Assembly (NCBI GenBank): GCA_030765605.1
Contig: JAVCCG010000095.1
Span: 1 to 64,000 of the forward strand
DNA from: Candidatus Alcyoniella australis
GTDB taxonomy: Bacteria; Lernaellota; Lernaellaia; JAVCCG01; Alcyoniellaceae
Direction: 5' to 3'
Length of the DNA stretch: 64,000 nucleotides
Shown: piece after piece, positions 25,011-33,550 of the stretch
How positions within the stretch are numbered: the first letter of the stretch is position 1
Layout of the letters: each line of letters begins with the position of its first letter
The notes under the pieces: model-generated
Database searches by the model: none
What the model saw: the letters and a program-made list of their open reading frames with translations, nothing else
Told to the model about the DNA's origin: nothing
Position numbers and translations under genes: made by a program

Positions 25011-27313
25011 CCCGCGTAAAAACTTTTGCCCTGACTATCTTTGTGCTCATCCTGCTTACGGCCGCCAATGCGACGGCCCAGGGAAAGAGCGTGATCGCCC
25101 TACAGGTCGAGGGCAACCAGCGGATCGAGAGCGATGCGGTTCTCGACCGCGTGCTGACCCGCGTCGGGCAACCGATCGACATTTTGGCGCTGGATAAAGA
25201 CCTGCTGGCGATCTGGGAGATGGGATTTTTCTACGACGTGCAGGTCGACGTCGAGCAACGCGACAACGGCGTGGTCGTGACCTACGTTGTGGTCGAGAAG
25301 CCCTCGGTCAAGGAATTCGTCTACGAGGGAAACCGCAAGCTCAAAGACGACAAGCTCAACGAGGTGGTCACCCTGCGGCCGAACACGATCCTCGACGAGG
25401 CTTCGATCAAGGAGAACATCGCCAAGATCGAGAAGCTCTACTCGGACGAGGGCTACTTCATGGCCGACGTGGAGTACCGCATCGAGCCGCTGGAGAACAA
25501 CCGCGTGCGCGTGGTGCTGGTGGTTACCGAGTACCGCAAGGTGATGATCAAGAAGATCAACTTCGTCGGCAACTCGGAGTTTGACGACGAGGAGCTGCGC
25601 AAGCAGATCATGTCCAAAGAGAACGACCTGTTCTCGTGGGCGACTTCGACCGGCATTTACCGCGAGGACATGTTCGAAAACGACATCGGCCTGCTCACCG
25701 CCTACTACCTGGACAACGGCTACATCAACGTCCAGATCGACCCGCCGCTGATCAGCCTCTCGCCCGACCGGCGCTGGATGTACATCACGGTCAACATCGA
25801 CGAGGGCGAGCAGTACAACATCGGCAAGGTCGACGTTGACGGCGACCTGCTGTTCGAGGCCGAGGACCTGCTGGAAATGGTCCACAGCAAGCCAGGCGAG
25901 GTCTTCTCGCGCTCGGTGCTGATTCGCGACATCGAGCAGCTCACTTCGCGCTATACCGACATCGGCTTTGCCTTTGCCGACGTCGAACCCAAGACCAAGG
26001 CCGACGAAGAGCAGCGCAAGGTCGACCTGGTGTTCGTGATCCGCAAGGGACAGCTGGCCTACGTCGAGCGGGTCAAGATCGTGGGCAACGACTCGACCCG
26101 CGACAAGGTGATCCGCCGCGAGCTGCGGATCAACGAGGGCGATCTGTTCTCCGGCCCGGCAGTGCGCGCCAGCAAGCAGCGGCTGATGCGGCTGGGGTAC
26201 TTCGAGGAAGTCAACATCGTCACCGAGCGCGGCTCGAGCCCGGATCGAGTCAACCTGGTGATCAGCGTCACCGAGCAGATGGCCGGCAACTTCCTGATCG
26301 GCGTGGGCTTCAGCTCGCTGGAGAACTTCGTGGGCAACGCCCAGGTCAGCCACTCGAACCTGCTGGGCTACGGCCTGAAGGTCGCGCTGACCGCCGAGCT
26401 GGGCAAGTTCCGCCGCAACATCGACCTGAAATTCGTCGAGCCCTATTTGTTCGACTCGCGCTGGATCATGCGCCTGACGCTGCTCAACTCCGAGCGCGAC
26501 TACTACACCTTCGACCGGCTGGACAAGTCGGTCTCGCTGCGCTTCGGCCACCCGCTGGGCTGGGACGTAAACGGCTACGTGGGGTACGCCTTCGAGGAAG
26601 TGGAGATCGCCAAAATCGCCAACAACGCCTCGGCGTTTCTGATGCTGCAAAAGGGCGTGACGCGCACCAGCTCGCTGCTGCTCAGCGTCGAGCGCGAAAC
26701 GGTGAACAATCCCTACGATCCCTCGCGCGGCTCGCGCAACCAGCTGGGCATGGAATACGCCGGTCCGACGTTGGGCTCGGAGATCGAGTTCCTCAAGTAC
26801 ACCGGCCAGACCCGCTGGTACGTGCCTGTGCGTTGGGGGATCGTGATGATGTTCAACGCCGAGGCGGGCTACGGCCAGCCGCTGGAGGGCGGACGGCTGC
26901 CGATCAGCCAGCGCTACTTCCTCGGCGGCATCAACTCGGTGCGCGGCTTCTACTCGCGCTCGCTGGGTCCCGAGCAAAAGACGGTCACCGCCTCGCGCAG
27001 CGACGATCCGGCCACCAAGCTGGTCGAGGTCACGAGCAACATCGGCGGCAATAAATACGCCCAGGGCAACGCCGAGCTGGTGTTCCCGATCGTCCCCAGC
27101 CTGGGGATCAAAGGCCTGCTGTTTTACGATATCGGCAACGCCTTCATTGAGGAGGAGCCGATCGAATACGGCCAGCTGCGCCAGGCCTGGGGCTTCGGCG
27201 TGCGCTGGTTCAGCCCGATCGGTCCGCTGCGCTTCGAGTGGGGCTTCCCGCTCTACCCGCAGCCGGGCGAGGAAAAACAAAACTTCGAATTCGGGATCGG
27301 AACGTTCTTCTGA
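25007..27313 (+). CDS. bamA: Outer membrane protein assembly factor BamA
   Basis: A 768-residue Omp85 protein. A signal peptide (residues 1-26, ending ATAQG) precedes five POTRA domains (about 27-430; for example VIALQVEGNQRIE and KKINFVGNSEFDDEEL) and a 16-strand beta-barrel ending in Phe. The conserved VRGF element of barrel loop 6 is in GGINSVRGFYSRSLG. BamA inserts outer-membrane barrels, such as the barrel at 31975 and the TonB receptor at 60639. It is coupled to lolD by ATGA overlap. Confidence 0.98.
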   Translation: MTRVKTFALTIFVLILLTAANATAQGKSVIALQVEGNQRIESDAVLDRVLTRVGQPIDILALDKDLLAIWEMGFFYDVQVDVEQRDNGVVVTYVVVEKPSVKEFVYEGNRKLKDDKLNEVVTLRPNTILDEASIKENIAKIEKLYSDEGYFMADVEYRIEPLENNRVRVVLVVTEYRKVMIKKINFVGNSEFDDEELRKQIMSKENDLFSWATSTGIYREDMFENDIGLLTAYYLDNGYINVQIDPPLISLSPDRRWMYITVNIDEGEQYNIGKVDVDGDLLFEAEDLLEMVHSKPGEVFSRSVLIRDIEQLTSRYTDIGFAFADVEPKTKADEEQRKVDLVFVIRKGQLAYVERVKIVGNDSTRDKVIRRELRINEGDLFSGPAVRASKQRLMRLGYFEEVNIVTERGSSPDRVNLVISVTEQMAGNFLIGVGFSSLENFVGNAQVSHSNLLGYGLKVALTAELGKFRRNIDLKFVEPYLFDSRWIMRLTLLNSERDYYTFDRLDKSVSLRFGHPLGWDVNGYVGYAFEEVEIAKIANNASAFLMLQKGVTRTSSLLLSVERETVNNPYDPSRGSRNQLGMEYAGPTLGSEIEFLKYTGQTRWYVPVRWGIVMMFNAEAGYGQPLEGGRLPISQRYFLGGINSVRGFYSRSLGPEQKTVTASRSDDPATKLVEVTSNIGGNKYAQGNAELVFPIVPSLGIKGLLFYDIGNAFIEEEPIEYGQLRQAWGFGVRWFSPIGPLRFEWGFPLYPQPGEEKQNFEFGIGTFF

Positions 27314-27336
27314 TCTGATTTGAAAGGGGGAGGGCT

Positions 27337-27903
27337 ATGCTACGCCCTGCAGTGAAATACCTGGCCTGTTTGGGACTGATCGCCGCGGCGCTGATGTTGA
27401 TCGGTCCCAGTGCGGCGCGGGCTGCCGAGATGAAGATCGGCTACGTCGAGATGCAGCGCGTGCTCGACCTGACCGATCGCGGCAAGCAGATCATGCGCGA
27501 TCTGGCAGCCAAAAAGGACGAGCTCGAGCTTAAAGAGCAGACGATGAAGCTCGACATCATGAAGATGGAGGACGATCTGCGCAAGACCGGCGAAGCGCTG
27601 TCCGAACAGGCGTTGCAAGAGAGGGTCGGGCTGCTCGAGAAGAAATACTACGAGTACCAGCAGTTCGTCTCCACGGCCCAGATGCAGTTCGAGGGCCAGA
27701 AGATCAACGCGTTAAAGGGCTTTATCCAAGACATCCAGACCATCGCCGCGCAGGTTGCCGGCGAACAGGGCTACGCGATTATTTTGCTCAAGGTCGAGGA
27801 TGTGTTCACCGAGAGCTCGATCATCCTCTTCGCCGACCCGGCCTACGATCTGACCGACGAGGTAGTTCGCAGGATCAACTCCCGCGGGTCGGGCCAGAAG
27901 TAG
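27337..27903 (+). CDS. skp: OmpH/Skp-family periplasmic chaperone
   Basis: A 188-residue exported protein. The signal peptide ends near AARAAE. A short strand (KIGYVEMQRVLDLTDRGKQ) is followed by long charged helices (about residues 55-130) and a C-terminal helix, the jellyfish-like Skp layout. Skp carries unfolded outer-membrane proteins to BamA. Its position between bamA and lpxD is widely conserved. A GGGGGAGGG ribosome binding site precedes the ATG. Confidence 0.93.
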   Translation: MLRPAVKYLACLGLIAAALMLIGPSAARAAEMKIGYVEMQRVLDLTDRGKQIMRDLAAKKDELELKEQTMKLDIMKMEDDLRKTGEALSEQALQERVGLLEKKYYEYQQFVSTAQMQFEGQKINALKGFIQDIQTIAAQVAGEQGYAIILLKVEDVFTESSIILFADPAYDLTDEVVRRINSRGSGQK

Positions 27904-27922
27904 TCCTGCGAACGGAGGGTCG

Positions 27923-28954
27923 ATGGTGGCCCAACACAAGACCCTGGCCGCTTTGGCGGAACTGACCGGCGGAGAGCTGCGCGGCGACGGCAACGTCGAG
28001 ATCCAAGACGTGGCCGCGGCCGAGAAGGCCGGTCCGGGCAACATTACCTTCGCGGTCTCCCCACGCTACTTGGCAAAGGTTAGACAGCTGCGACCGGCGG
28101 CGGTGATCGTCGACGCGGCGGTCGAGGACCTCGATATTCCGCAGATCGTACATCCGCTGCCGCAGTTGGCGTTCATCCAGATCGCGACCGAGTTTCACTA
28201 TCGCGAGCCGCTGCACGGCGGAATCAGCGATCAGGCGCAGATCCACGACACGGCGAGCGTTGACCCCGATTGCACGGTCTATCCCTTGGTGTTCATCGGC
28301 GCGCGTTCGCGCATTGCCGCAGGCTGCCGGCTGCACCCCGGGGTGGTGATCGGCGAGGACTGCGTCGTGGGCGAGGCCAGCGAACTGCGTCCCAACGTCA
28401 CCCTTGGCGACGGCTGCGAGATCGGCAGGCGTTGCTTGCTGCATGCCGGGACCGTGATCGGCGCCGACGGCTTTGGCTTTTTACAGGTCGGCGGGACCCA
28501 CGTCAAAGTGCCACACTACGGCACGGTGCGCATCGAGGACGACGTTGAGATGGGCGCCAACTGCACGGTCGACCGCGCGGTTCTGGGCTTCACCCGCATC
28601 GGCGAGGGGAGCAAGTTCGATAACATGGTGCACGTGGGTCACAACTGCGATGTGGGGCGCAACGTGCTGCTGGTGGCCTACGTAGCGCTTGCGGGCTCGA
28701 CCGTGATCGGCGACGGCGCGATCCTCGGGCCGCGTTCGGGAACCGGCGACCACGTGCGCATCGGCGCGGGCGCGATCGTGGCCGGAATGTCGGGCGTACA
28801 TAAAGATGTGCCCGACGGCGCGATGGTCGCCGGGATGCCCGCGTTCGACGCCCATCTATGGCGGCGCTTCGCCGTGTCGCAGAAACGGCTGCCCGAGCTG
28901 ATATCGCGCGTGCGCGAACTCGAGCGCCGGTTGGCGCTGATCGAGAAAGAATGA
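27923..28954 (+). CDS. lpxD: UDP-3-O-acylglucosamine N-acyltransferase LpxD
   Basis: A 343-residue LpxD. An N-terminal uridine-binding domain (about 1-100) is followed by left-handed beta-helix hexapeptide repeats and a C-terminal helix (RVRELERRLALIEKE). The catalytic His is in NMVHVGHNCDVG. It adds the second acyl chain in lipid A synthesis. Its stop overlaps the fabZ start (ATGA). Confidence 0.97.
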   Translation: MVAQHKTLAALAELTGGELRGDGNVEIQDVAAAEKAGPGNITFAVSPRYLAKVRQLRPAAVIVDAAVEDLDIPQIVHPLPQLAFIQIATEFHYREPLHGGISDQAQIHDTASVDPDCTVYPLVFIGARSRIAAGCRLHPGVVIGEDCVVGEASELRPNVTLGDGCEIGRRCLLHAGTVIGADGFGFLQVGGTHVKVPHYGTVRIEDDVEMGANCTVDRAVLGFTRIGEGSKFDNMVHVGHNCDVGRNVLLVAYVALAGSTVIGDGAILGPRSGTGDHVRIGAGAIVAGMSGVHKDVPDGAMVAGMPAFDAHLWRRFAVSQKRLPELISRVRELERRLALIEKE

Positions 28955-29415
28955 CCATCGACGATCTTCCGTCGGCCCCGTTTGGCCGGGAGCAGATCGA
29001 GCTACTGCTGCCGCATCGCGGGCCGATGCTGTTGATCGACGTCATCGACAGCTACCACGTGCCCGAGCGGATCAGCGGTCGCAAGCTGGTGCAGACCGAC
29101 GAGCTGTTTTTACAAGGACACTTTCCCGGACGACCGGTACTGCCCGGGGTGATCGTAATCGAGGCCATGGGGCAGGTGGCGGCCTGTCTGGCCTATCTCT
29201 CGACGCCCGCACAGGAGCGGCGGCTGGGGATCCACCTGATGAGCCTCGATCGCGTCAAGTTCCGCCGGCCGGTGCTGCCCGGCGACGAGCTGCGCTTCGA
29301 CGTGCGCACCCTGCGCGTGCGCGGTCCGATCTGGAATTTTAACGCCAAGGCCTACGTCGAGGACCAACTGGCTGCCCAGGCGCGCTACCTGGCCGCCTTT
29401 GCCGAGGAAACATGA
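28951..29415 (+). CDS. fabZ: 3-hydroxyacyl-ACP dehydratase FabZ
   Basis: A 154-residue hot-dog-fold dehydratase. The catalytic His and Glu are in GHFPGRPVLPGVIVIEAMGQ. The ATG at 28951 is chosen because it overlaps the lpxD stop and gives normal FabZ length; the open frame extends upstream inside lpxD without homology. It supplies unsaturated acyl-ACP and shares 3-hydroxyacyl-ACP with LpxA and LpxD. It overlaps lpxA by four bases. Confidence 0.97.
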   Translation: MTIDDLPSAPFGREQIELLLPHRGPMLLIDVIDSYHVPERISGRKLVQTDELFLQGHFPGRPVLPGVIVIEAMGQVAACLAYLSTPAQERRLGIHLMSLDRVKFRRPVLPGDELRFDVRTLRVRGPIWNFNAKAYVEDQLAAQARYLAAFAEET

Positions 29416-30188
29416 GCATTAAAATTCATCCCACGGCCGTGGTCGATTCCGCGGCGCAGCTTGGCAAGGGCGTGGTTGTCGGCCCGGGCTGCGTGATCTG
29501 CGCCGGAGCGTCCATCGGCGAGGACTGCACACTGGTGAGCAACGTCCGGGTCGAGGGGAACACCACCATCGGGCCCGGCGCGCTGATTAAGCACGGCGCG
29601 AGCCTTGGCGGCGATCCGCAGACCATCGACTACGGCGGCTGGCCGACTTTTCTCGAGATCGGGCCCAAGGCCTGGATCGGCGAGTACGTCACCGTGCACC
29701 GCGGCAGTAAAGAGGGCGCGGCCACCCGGCTGGGCAGCGAGGTCTACATGATGGCCTACTCCCACGTTGGGCACGACTGCCAGGTGGGCGATTGCGTGAT
29801 CATGACCAACTACGCGGGGCTGGCCGGGCACGTGACCGTCGAGCAACGCGCGATCATCGCGGCCTACGGCGGTGTGCACCAGTTCTGCCGCATCGGAACC
29901 TATGCGATGCTCGGGGCGCACTCGGGAGTGGGCAAGGACGTCACCCCCTATACAATCGTCCAGGGGGTGCCGGCAGTGCCGCGTTCGCTCAACATCGTCG
30001 GGCTGCAACGGGCCGGATTTTCCGAGCAGACCCTTGCACAGCTCAAGAAGCTGTATAAACTCTTTTTCCGTTCAAGCCTGGACACGTCTCAGGCGGTCCA
30101 GCGCGCCCGCCTCGATCTCGAGCCGACCGAACAGGTCGAGCATTTTATTGCGTTCGTTGAGGCCAGCGAGCGCGGAATTTGCAAGTAG
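29412..30188 (+). CDS. lpxA: UDP-N-acetylglucosamine O-acyltransferase LpxA
   Basis: A 258-residue LpxA. Hexapeptide repeats (for example IHPTAVVDSAAQLGKGVVVG) form a beta-helix, the catalytic His lies in YSHVGHDCQVG, and a helical C-terminal domain (about residues 190-258) follows. It catalyses the first step of lipid A synthesis, 3-O-acylation of UDP-GlcNAc. It is coupled to fabZ by ATGA overlap. Confidence 0.97.
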   Translation: MSIKIHPTAVVDSAAQLGKGVVVGPGCVICAGASIGEDCTLVSNVRVEGNTTIGPGALIKHGASLGGDPQTIDYGGWPTFLEIGPKAWIGEYVTVHRGSKEGAATRLGSEVYMMAYSHVGHDCQVGDCVIMTNYAGLAGHVTVEQRAIIAAYGGVHQFCRIGTYAMLGAHSGVGKDVTPYTIVQGVPAVPRSLNIVGLQRAGFSEQTLAQLKKLYKLFFRSSLDTSQAVQRARLDLEPTEQVEHFIAFVEASERGICK

Positions 30189-30198
30189 GAGAGAACCA

Positions 30199-31158
30199 GT
30201 GAGCAAGATCAGAGCCGGTGTGGTCGGCGTCGGACATATGGGACGCTTTCATGTTTCAGCATACACCGAGATCATCGACGTCGAGCTGGTGGGAGTCTGC
30301 GATGCCGACGCCCAGCGTGTGGCGAAGGTCGCCGAGCACTACAAGACCAGGGGCGTGACCGACTACCGCGAGATGTTCGGCGAGGTCGATGTGGTGAGCA
30401 TCGCCGTGCCCACCGAGCTGCACGTGCAGGTGGCGCGTGACTTTCTCGAGGCCGGCATTCACGTGCTGCTTGAAAAGCCCATCGCCCGTTCGTTCAGCGA
30501 CGCCCACGAGCTGTTTACCTTTGCCCAGGAAAAGGACCTGGTGCTGCAGATCGGCCACGTCGAGCGTTTCAACGGCGCGATCAATGAAATTAAAAAGATC
30601 GTCGAGAACCCGACCTTGTTTGAGAGCCGTCGCATCGGGCCGTTTACCGGTCGCAACTCCGACGACGGCGTTGTGCTCGACCTGCTGATCCACGACATCG
30701 ACATTGTGCTCCAGCTTTCCAACAGCCCGCTGGTTCAGATGCAGGCGATGGGACGCTCGGTAGTCAGCGGACGCGACGACCTGGTGACCGCGCAGCTGCG
30801 TTTCGAGAACGGCTGCATGGCCCACCTGCTGGCCAGCCGGGTCAGCGAGGAGAAGTCGCGCACCCTGGCCGTGACCCAGCCCGGCGCCTACATCTTTCTG
30901 GACTACACCGACCAGGAGATCCACATCCATCGCCAGGCCAGCTCCGAGGCGGTGGTGACCACCGAGCAGCTGCGCTACAAGCAGGAGAGCATCATCGAGC
31001 GACTGTTCGTCTACAAGGGCAACCCGCTCAAGCTCGAGCTGCAACATTTCATCGGTTGCGCGATGAAGGGCGACGAGGTGCGCGTCAGCCCCGAGGACGA
31101 GCTGCGCAGCCTGCGGGTCGCCTTGGACATCCTCGACGGCATCGGCAATGCCGTCTGA
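30199..31158 (+). CDS. Gfo/Idh/MocA-family oxidoreductase in lipid A operon
   Basis: A 319-residue NAD(P)-dependent dehydrogenase. The Rossmann motif is GVVGVGHMGRFH at the N-terminus and the family EKP motif is in VLLEKPIARS near residue 97. The GTG at 30199 follows AGGAGAG and gives a normal N-terminus; a much longer frame upstream is lpxA read out of frame. Homologues between lpxA and lpxI occur in other genomes. A role on a UDP-sugar, for instance GnnA-like oxidation of UDP-GlcNAc at C3, is possible, but no gnnB aminotransferase is adjacent. It overlaps lpxI by 11 bases. Confidence 0.88.
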   Translation: MSKIRAGVVGVGHMGRFHVSAYTEIIDVELVGVCDADAQRVAKVAEHYKTRGVTDYREMFGEVDVVSIAVPTELHVQVARDFLEAGIHVLLEKPIARSFSDAHELFTFAQEKDLVLQIGHVERFNGAINEIKKIVENPTLFESRRIGPFTGRNSDDGVVLDLLIHDIDIVLQLSNSPLVQMQAMGRSVVSGRDDLVTAQLRFENGCMAHLLASRVSEEKSRTLAVTQPGAYIFLDYTDQEIHIHRQASSEAVVTTEQLRYKQESIIERLFVYKGNPLKLELQHFIGCAMKGDEVRVSPEDELRSLRVALDILDGIGNAV

Positions 31159-31975
31159 TCCGATCCCCTCGACTGTCGGGATTGTCGCCGGCGGCGGCAC
31201 AATGCCCGCCGAGGCCCTGCACGCGCTAAGAGCGCGCGGGCGGCGCGTGGTGCTGGCCGCGATCCGCGAGAGCGGCGCTGTCGATCCCGGGGCCGACGCC
31301 TTTGCCGAGCTATCCGTGGGACGGATCGGCGAGCTGGTGAGCTTCTTCAAGGACAACGGCGTCCGCGATCTGCTGGTGCTGGGCAAGCTTGACAAGGGCC
31401 TGCACTTCGCCGGCATCGAGTTCGACGAGTTGGCCCTGCGCGGCCTGGCGCTGATGCAGGACCGTACCGATATGAGCCTGTTCGGTGCGGTTGTGGCGGT
31501 GCTCGAGGAACAGGGGCTGCGCCTGCTGCCCCAGGATGCGGCGCTCTACGACCTGCTGTGCCCGGTCGGGACCATGGGCAAAGTGTCCGTCGGTACGTAC
31601 GCAAAGGACGTGCAACGCGCCCTGAGTCTGGCTCGCGAAATCGCGCGCCTGGACATCGGCCAAAGCGTGGCCGTACGCGAGGGACTGTGTCTGGCCGTGG
31701 AGGCCGCCGAACATACCGACGAGATGATTAAGCGTGCGGGCGCGCTGCCCGGCGGCGGCACGGTGATCGCCAAGGTCCCGCGCCCCGGACAGGACCCGCG
31801 CTTCGACGTACCCACGGTGGGCCCGCAGACGATCCGCACGATGGCAAAGATCGAAGCCGCGGGCCTGGCCCTGGCAGCGGGCGCGGTGTTCGTGATCGAT
31901 TCTGAACAGACAATCCGACTGGCTGACGAGGCTGGGATCTTCATCGTCGGCCAGCGGCTCCCCGGGGGAAGCTGA
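31148..31975 (+). CDS. lpxI: UDP-2,3-diacylglucosamine pyrophosphatase LpxI
   Basis: A 275-residue LpxI (DUF1009) protein. The N-terminal half starts with VGIVAGGGTMPAEAL, and the C-terminal catalytic half includes the AVEAAEHTDEMIKRAG and VPTVGPQTI segments. It makes lipid X from UDP-diacylglucosamine in bacteria without LpxH. lpxB, the next pathway gene, often follows lpxI but does not do so here. Its stop overlaps the next ATG as TGATG. Confidence 0.94.
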   Translation: MPSDPIPSTVGIVAGGGTMPAEALHALRARGRRVVLAAIRESGAVDPGADAFAELSVGRIGELVSFFKDNGVRDLLVLGKLDKGLHFAGIEFDELALRGLALMQDRTDMSLFGAVVAVLEEQGLRLLPQDAALYDLLCPVGTMGKVSVGTYAKDVQRALSLAREIARLDIGQSVAVREGLCLAVEAAEHTDEMIKRAGALPGGGTVIAKVPRPGQDPRFDVPTVGPQTIRTMAKIEAAGLALAAGAVFVIDSEQTIRLADEAGIFIVGQRLPGGS

Positions 31976-33540
31976 TGCGGCTGTTGATTAGACTGACGCT
32001 GATCTGCGCTTTAACCCTGTGCCTCGCGGGCGCGGTCTGGGCCGACGAAAGCGGCGGCGACGACGAGGACGGCGACAATGACGACGACGGCGCGAGCGTC
32101 GAGGACCTCGAACGGCGCGTGTCGCGGCTGGAGCAGCAGAACAAACGGCTGCGCGGCGACTCCCAGACCCTGGTCTTTCCCAACGGCTGGCAGGTCAAGT
32201 TCGAGGGCGAGCTGCGCAACCGCGCGCTGATCGAGGCCAACACGCTGAACAACTATGAGAACTTCGCCGGGGTCCGGGTCTACGCCTACGACAAGCGCTC
32301 GACGTTCAAGAACGACTACGGCTGGTGGGACATGCGCTTTGTCAACAAGCTGGTGGTCGACTTCGGCTACGGCGCGGAGCTGGGGATCAAGCTCCAGCTG
32401 GGCGACATCGTCTGGGGCAGCCACGCGCCGGTCTACGGCCTGGGCGGCTCCGATAAGTTCGACCAGGTCACCTTGCAGTTCCGCGAGCTGTACGCACGTT
32501 GGTCGATCTGGCCGATCCCGCTGTACATGGAGGCCGGCCGCACGCGCTTCGACCTGGGGCACCGGATGCTGATGGGCGGCGAGTTCGACGGCGTCAAGGC
32601 CTGGTACCAGCACGAGTACTTCAACGTCGGATTCTGGTCGGCGCGGCAGTACGAGGGCGAGAATTACGAGATGAGCATGCAGACCAACGACGATGAGGAC
32701 ACCTTTGTCCTCAGCGTCGAGGGCTACCCGGCGCAGCAATCGGTGGTCGGCGCTTACGGCTGGATCAACGACTGGAAGGTCGTGGCGCAGCCCAGCTACC
32801 CCGACCCGAGCTCGCCGCTGTACCTGCTGCCGGCGTTCGAGCAGGACCTGTACACCGAGCAGAACAGCCAGCAGTGGGACGTCGGCGTCTGGACCGAGTT
32901 GCGGCCCAGCAACCTGATCCGCATCAAGGCGCAGTACGACCATCAGTTCGGCAAACTGATTCACAGCGAGGACTACCCGGACCAGCCCGATATCGAGTTC
33001 AAGGGCTTCGCCGGATTCGCCAAGCTCGACTTTCTCTGGAGCGAGGATCGCAACATGATCTTCCTCGCCGGCGGTTACGGCTCGGGAGACGACCCGGACA
33101 CAGTCGACTACGAGGGCTTCTTTGCGCCGGACAACCGCTTCGGGATCTACGAGGAGGGGATGGACGAGTACGCGGAGCACGGCTACTTCGCGGTCTACGA
33201 GCATCTCTCGCCCGGCGCCGGAGTGCCCGGCAGGCTCAAAGACGACCTGGGATCCGGCGGCGTGGAAAACACGATCTGGGCCAACGTGGGCTGGGACTCC
33301 TCGTGGCAGGCCAACCACCACTACTACGTGTCAGTGGGCTACATCCAGGCCGCGCGCGAGAACCCCTACACCGACTCCGCGCTGATCGGGATCGAGAACG
33401 ACGTGCGCATCGACTACCTGTTCTCCAACAACGTGGTGTTCTCGATTTACGGAGGACACCTGTTCATCATCGGCGACTACTTCCGCAACGATGCCCACGA
33501 TGCGGCGCAGCTCTACTTCGAGTGGAAGCTGCTGTGGTGA
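31975..33540 (+). CDS. Outer-membrane beta-barrel (porin-like) with acidic linker and coiled coil
   Basis: A 521-residue exported protein. The signal peptide (about 1-23, ending GAVWA) is followed by an Asp/Glu-rich linker (DESGGDDEDGDNDDDG) and a short coiled coil (SVEDLERRVSRLEQQNKRL). The rest alternates aromatic and polar residues as in an outer-membrane barrel (FKNDYGWWDMRFVNKLVVDF; VVFSIYGGHLFIIGDYF) and ends in a terminal Trp. It loosely resembles alginate-export-type barrels. It starts at the lpxI stop (TGATG), so it belongs to the lipid A operon. Function unknown. Confidence 0.78.
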   Translation: MRLLIRLTLICALTLCLAGAVWADESGGDDEDGDNDDDGASVEDLERRVSRLEQQNKRLRGDSQTLVFPNGWQVKFEGELRNRALIEANTLNNYENFAGVRVYAYDKRSTFKNDYGWWDMRFVNKLVVDFGYGAELGIKLQLGDIVWGSHAPVYGLGGSDKFDQVTLQFRELYARWSIWPIPLYMEAGRTRFDLGHRMLMGGEFDGVKAWYQHEYFNVGFWSARQYEGENYEMSMQTNDDEDTFVLSVEGYPAQQSVVGAYGWINDWKVVAQPSYPDPSSPLYLLPAFEQDLYTEQNSQQWDVGVWTELRPSNLIRIKAQYDHQFGKLIHSEDYPDQPDIEFKGFAGFAKLDFLWSEDRNMIFLAGGYGSGDDPDTVDYEGFFAPDNRFGIYEEGMDEYAEHGYFAVYEHLSPGAGVPGRLKDDLGSGGVENTIWANVGWDSSWQANHHYYVSVGYIQAARENPYTDSALIGIENDVRIDYLFSNNVVFSIYGGHLFIIGDYFRNDAHDAAQLYFEWKLLW

Positions 33541-33550
33541 AGAGCGGCGA

